The notes under the pieces were generated by a model. It was not told where the DNA came from, did not search any database, and was given only the letters and a program-made list of their open reading frames with translations. Of a DNA stretch of 17,928 bases, positions 15,160-17,928 are shown in pieces (position 1 is the first letter of the stretch; each line of letters begins with the position of its first letter). Source of the stretch: Lachnospiraceae bacterium UBA3316 (GTDB lineage Bacteria > Bacillota > Clostridia > Lachnospirales > Lachnospiraceae); NCBI GenBank assembly GCA_002361955.1, contig DESK01000031.1, positions 6,443 through 24,370 on the forward strand, written 5' to 3'. The position numbers and the translations under genes are program-made.

Positions 15160-15248
15160 CTTCATTTCCCCTTTCATAAAGAAACTATTTGCCGCCAAAC
15201 AGTCCTTTTACTTCCCACAGCACATCCCCGCCTGTAAATTTGCGCACG

Positions 15249-15378
15249 AAAAAAGAGAGGCTATGCGAAATCATCCACTTTTGGCAACACAACAAGCCGC
15301 AGGGACAGCCATCCCCGGGCCGGCAACATCATGTACACAACAAAAGCAGATTATTTCAACATAGTTTCACCTCTCTCT
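15249..15378 (-). terminator. Attenuator-type terminator in the ABC-F leader, built over the upstream ORF
   Basis: On the minus strand AGAGAGAGG (15378-15370) pairs with CCTCTCTTT (15260-15252, one G-U), CTATG (15364-15360) with CATAG (15265-15261), and GAAATAATC (15357-15349) with GATGATTTC (15275-15267, eight of nine). The right arm runs into six T residues (15254-15249). The left arm contains the Shine-Dalgarno, ATG and codons of the Met-Leu-Lys ORF. A smaller GC-rich hairpin lies in the loop around 15300-15328. A ribosome held on the short ORF would break this stem and allow read-through into the ABC-F gene. Confidence 0.7.
15351..15362 (-). CDS. Three-codon leader ORF (Met-Leu-Lys-stop) of the ABC-F gene
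   Basis: ATG TTG AAA TAA follows AGAGG with a seven-base gap, about 23 bases after the predicted transcription start and about 190 bases before the ABC-F start. It lies within the terminator stem. Very short leader ORFs of this kind are known for antibiotic-induced ABC-F genes (for example the three-codon ORF reported for Listeria lmo0919). Its translation here is inferred from the ribosome binding site and placement. Confidence 0.65.
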   Translation of the reverse strand: MLK

Positions 15379-15391
15379 GATTAATAAAAAT

Positions 15392-15420
15392 ATTCTAGCA
15401 TTCAGGGCCGGGTTTGTCAA
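15392..15420 (-). promoter_or_regulatory. Consensus promoter of the ABC-F gene inside the end of tenI
   Basis: TTGACA (15420-15415), a 17-base spacer and TAGAAT (15397-15392), with a TGC extension before the -10 box, give a strong sigma-A promoter. It lies wholly within the last codons of tenI and its stop, so the ABC-F gene does not depend on the thiamin operon. Transcription would start near 15385, leaving a leader of about 225 bases. Confidence 0.85.
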
Positions 15421-15988
15421 TCAGGCTATTCTGCATAACCCCCGACCGGACACAGTATCCCGCCGCCCCCTGGGCAAGAACCAGGCTCTCCTTTTCCTCC
15501 GTAATGCCGCCGATGGCGTACACCGGGATGGATACGGCCCGGCAAACCTCCCTCAGAAAGCCCAGCCCCCTGGGAGGAACTCCTTTTTTGCAGTCTGTGG
15601 CGAAAATATGGCCCGCCACAAGGTAGGAGGCTCCCAGCTTCTGCGCCTCCCTGGCCTCCTCCCCGGAGTGAACGGAAGCGCCCACCTTCTGAAAGCCCTC
15701 CAGCGTCCCTGCCATCTGCCGAAGAAGCCCCATGGGCAGATGGATATTCGGGCAGCCAAGGAGCCTGGCCGCCTCCGGGTGGGAATGGAGAATACAGGCC
15801 GTCTGATGCCTGGCGCAAATGGCAAGCACCTGCCTGGCAAGCTCCGTATACGCCGCCTCCTCCAGATCCTTTTCCCGCAAAAGGATGCCGGCGGGGCGGC
15901 AGGCGGCCAACTCTTCGATCCTCTCCAAAAAGGGCTCCGTACAGAGCGTTCTGTCCGTCACCGCCAGCAGGCGATTAAACGTATACAT
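15395..15988 (-). CDS. tenI: TenI-like thiazole tautomerase (ThiE-fold)
   Basis: This 197-residue protein has the TIM-barrel of thiamin phosphate synthase and TenI. It reads like TenI: IHLP replaces the GVHLGQxD of ThiE, the NDR motif is missing (CILHSH instead), and the segment GHIFATDCKKG is close to the GHVFETDCKKG I recall from Bacillus subtilis TenI. Its histidine (His127 here, His122 there as I recall) replaces the proline of GPIF in ThiE. TenI converts the ThiG product to the aromatic thiazole carboxylate. It overlaps the end of thiH by 14 bases, so it is probably translationally coupled and co-transcribed with thiG and thiH. Automated annotation would likely call it thiE; a residual synthase role is possible but the metal-binding acids look absent. 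Confidence 0.75.
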   Translation of the reverse strand: MYTFNRLLAVTDRTLCTEPFLERIEELAACRPAGILLREKDLEEAAYTELARQVLAICARHQTACILHSHPEAARLLGCPNIHLPMGLLRQMAGTLEGFQKVGASVHSGEEAREAQKLGASYLVAGHIFATDCKKGVPPRGLGFLREVCRAVSIPVYAIGGITEEKESLVLAQGAAGYCVRSGVMQNSLIDKPGPEC

Positions 15989-17132
15989 AGTCGTTCATCA
16001 CCGGCTGCATCCCCTTGTTTTGGAGCATCCGGCAGATCTCATCCACATCTCTGTTGTCGTCGATCTCAAACTGGGCGTCGCCCTTATCCTGCACCTCCTC
16101 CACATGGCTTCCCACGCCGGTGCTGACGCCCGCGGAAATCTTTGTGGCCGCGATCGTAACAATATTGTCCCGGAAGCGGGCGCTCTCCCTGGTGGAGATG
16201 GTGATACTGGCAAAGGGCATAAAAAGCCTGTAGGCTGTGATCACCTGCAAAAGCTGCCTCTCATGGACGTCCTTCGGATTGATCTTGTCGTTATTGATGA
16301 TCGGCCGCAGCCTGGGACAGGAAAAGGCAATCTCCGCCTGGGGATATTTTCTCTGCAAAAGCCATGCGTGGATACCTGTGGCATAGGCGTCCTTCCTGAA
16401 ATCTCCGAGACCTAAAAGGGCTCCAAAGCCCACGCCCCGCATTCCTCCCTTTAAGGCCCTCTCCTGGGCGTTCAGGCGATAGGGGAACACCCGCTTGTGC
16501 CCCGCCAGGTGGAGGGTTTCATACTTATCGGAATCGTAGGTCTCCTGGAAGACTGTCACATAGTCGGCGCCGCACTGGTGAAGATAGGCATACTCGTCGC
16601 TGTTCATGGGGTACACCTCCAGCCCCACCATCTTAAAGTACTTCCGGGCAATCTTGCAGGCCTCCCCCAGATACTTGACATCAGACATGGAGCGGCTCTC
16701 CCCCACCAGGATCAGGATCTCCTCCAGCCCCGTAGCCGCTATGGCGGCCATCTCCTTGTGGATCTCCTCCTCGTTCAGTTTGGCCCGTTTGATCCTGTTG
16801 TGGCAGTTGAACCCGCAGTAAATACAGTAATTTTCGCAGTAATTTGATATGTAAAGGGGTGTGAACACATATACCGAATTTCCAAAATGCTTCCTCGTCT
16901 CCTGCTGTGCCTTTCGGGCCATTTCCTCCAGAAAGGGCTCTGCCGCCGGAGAAAGCAGGGCGGCAAAATCCTCCGGCGTGCAGATGCTGTGCTGAAGAGC
17001 GATCTCCACATCCGCTGCCGTATACGCCCCATAGTCATAGGCCTCCATGGAGGAGATTACCCGCTCCATCACATCGGAGTCCAGGACTTCCATCCCCTCC
17101 ATGTATTTCATATGGTCTGTTCTCTCTTTCAT
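15975..17132 (-). CDS. thiH: 2-iminoacetate synthase (tyrosine lyase), radical SAM ThiH
   Basis: This 385-residue enzyme splits tyrosine to 2-iminoacetate (dehydroglycine) and p-cresol for thiazole assembly by ThiG. The radical SAM cluster motif CxxxCxxC is Cys99, Cys103 and Cys106 (NYCENYCIYCGF). Further family signatures are LVGESRS and LEVYPMN in the barrel and FSCPRLRPI and ISTRES in the C-terminal half. Length is usual. AGGGGG lies six bases before the ATG at 17132, which is ten bases after the thiG stop. The oxygen-sensitive ThiH route, instead of glycine oxidase ThiO, points to anaerobic life. Confidence 0.96.
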   Translation of the reverse strand: MKERTDHMKYMEGMEVLDSDVMERVISSMEAYDYGAYTAADVEIALQHSICTPEDFAALLSPAAEPFLEEMARKAQQETRKHFGNSVYVFTPLYISNYCENYCIYCGFNCHNRIKRAKLNEEEIHKEMAAIAATGLEEILILVGESRSMSDVKYLGEACKIARKYFKMVGLEVYPMNSDEYAYLHQCGADYVTVFQETYDSDKYETLHLAGHKRVFPYRLNAQERALKGGMRGVGFGALLGLGDFRKDAYATGIHAWLLQRKYPQAEIAFSCPRLRPIINNDKINPKDVHERQLLQVITAYRLFMPFASITISTRESARFRDNIVTIAATKISAGVSTGVGSHVEEVQDKGDAQFEIDDNRDVDEICRMLQNKGMQPVMNDYVYV

Positions 17133-17142
17133 CCCGCGCCCC

Positions 17143-17910
17143 CTACTCTGCCAGAAATCCCGTCAGTGGTGAGGAAGCGGAAGCCCGTCCGTCCAGCACT
17201 CTCCCAAGGCCTGCCAGGTAAGCGGCCCGTCCGGCCTCCACAGCCTTGCGGAAAGCCAGCGCCATGGCCGGGATATCCCCCGCTGTGGCAATGGCCGTAT
17301 TCGCCATGACGGCCGCTGCTCCCATTTCCATTGCCTCACAGGCCTGGGAGGGCCTTCCGATGCCTGCGTCCACGATGACGGGCGCGTCGATCTCCTCCAC
17401 CAGGATCCGGATAAACTCCCTGGTAGCGAGGCCCTTATTCGTGCCGATGGGCGCTCCCAAAGGCATCACGCAGGCTGCCCCCGCGTTGACCAGATCCCGG
17501 GCGATATTCAGATCCGGGTACATATAGGGCATTACGACAAATCCCTCTTTCGCCAGAATCTCCGTGGCCTTCACCGTCTCCAGGTTGTCCGGCAGCAGGT
17601 ATTTCGTGTCACGGATTACCTCTACCTTTATGAAATCACCGCATCCAAGCTCCCTGGCAAGCCGGGCGATCCGCACGGCCTCCTGGGCGTTTCTCGCCCC
17701 GGAAGTATTCGGAAGCAGGGTAACGCCCTCCGGGATATGGTCCAAAATATTCCCGCTGCCGCTGTTGGCCCGGCGCACTGCCAGGGTGATGATCTCCGCC
17801 CCCGCGTACTCCACAGCCGCCCGGATCAAATCCAGATTGTACTTTCCCGATCCCAGGATGAATCTGGAAGTAAAGGCGTGCCCGCCTAATATTAATTTAT
17901 CATCTTTCAT
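17143..17910 (-). CDS. thiG: Thiazole synthase ThiG
   Basis: This 255-residue TIM-barrel enzyme condenses deoxyxylulose phosphate, dehydroglycine and the sulfur of ThiS thiocarboxylate into the thiamin thiazole. Matching features are LTLAVRR-type ITLAVRRANSG, PNTSGARNAQEAVR, the Schiff-base lysine Lys95 (FIKVEVI), GFVVMPYMYPD, PLGAPIGTNKGL and DAGIGRPSQACEAMEMGAAAVMANTAIA. It is complete, and only 18 bases of upstream sequence remain in the window. The spacing suggests another thi gene directly upstream, probably thiS or thiF. The operon's control region, including any TPP riboswitch, would lie beyond the right edge. Confidence 0.97.
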   Translation of the reverse strand: MKDDKLILGGHAFTSRFILGSGKYNLDLIRAAVEYAGAEIITLAVRRANSGSGNILDHIPEGVTLLPNTSGARNAQEAVRIARLARELGCGDFIKVEVIRDTKYLLPDNLETVKATEILAKEGFVVMPYMYPDLNIARDLVNAGAACVMPLGAPIGTNKGLATREFIRILVEEIDAPVIVDAGIGRPSQACEAMEMGAAAVMANTAIATAGDIPAMALAFRKAVEAGRAAYLAGLGRVLDGRASASSPLTGFLAE

Positions 17911-17928
17911 TTGTATTACCCGTCTTTC

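Noticed and set aside
17911..17928. Last codons of an upstream thi gene
   Set aside because: Minus-strand GGGTAA could end a gene, but 18 bases are too few to assign a frame; the expected Gly-Gly end of ThiS is not clearly present.
1..17928. CRISPR arrays, complete insertion sequences, attachment sites or prophage genes
   Set aside because: Scanning by eye found no regularly spaced repeats, no terminal repeats around the RAYT-like gene, and no phage or integrase genes.

Overview
The window looks like chromosome of an anaerobic, moderately GC-rich Gram-positive gut bacterium, most likely a Lachnospiraceae (Clostridium cluster XIVa) relative. The reasons are the strong AGGAGG-type ribosome binding sites, TTGACA/TATAAT promoters, a single-chain clostridial-type FGAM synthase, the oxygen-sensitive ThiH route to thiazole, an Lsa/CplR-like ABC-F protein, a cre-like site, and the family mix. 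This placement is inferred from gene content only.

Layout from left to right: the first 18 bases are the 5' end of a tRNA gene on the minus strand, driven by a near-consensus promoter with an A-rich upstream tract. Next, still on the minus strand, come a small RAYT/IS200-like Y1 protein with a damaged HUH motif, a lone large purL, and a MATE efflux gene with a long structured leader. Diverging from the MATE gene is a membrane-attached XRE regulator. A GH13 oligo-1,6-glucosidase (minus) and an AraC regulator (plus) then diverge from a shared control region that holds a cre-like site. Further right are a GAF-GGDEF-PAS-GGDEF-EAL cyclic-di-GMP protein whose first 47 codons are out of frame, an intergenic region with a compact multi-hairpin repeat, an ABC-F ribosome-protection gene, and the 3' part of a thiamin thiazole operon (thiG-thiH-tenI).

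Two non-coding systems are the most interesting parts. (1) The ABC-F leader has a consensus promoter buried in the end of tenI, a three-codon upstream ORF (Met-Leu-Lys-stop) with a good Shine-Dalgarno, and a terminator whose 5' arm is made of that Shine-Dalgarno, its ATG and the following bases. This is the layout expected of ribosome-mediated antitermination by antibiotics. (2) Positions 13321-13517 hold a roughly 200-base element with complementary ends (fully paired on the minus-strand RNA, with G-U pairs) and four internal hairpins. A 17-base fragment matching one end lies in the purL leader. It is not a gene and I cannot assign it to a known RNA family.

No CRISPR array, complete insertion sequence, prophage or rRNA is visible. 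Genes are tightly packed and nearly all intergenic sequence of any length has a regulatory reading given below.
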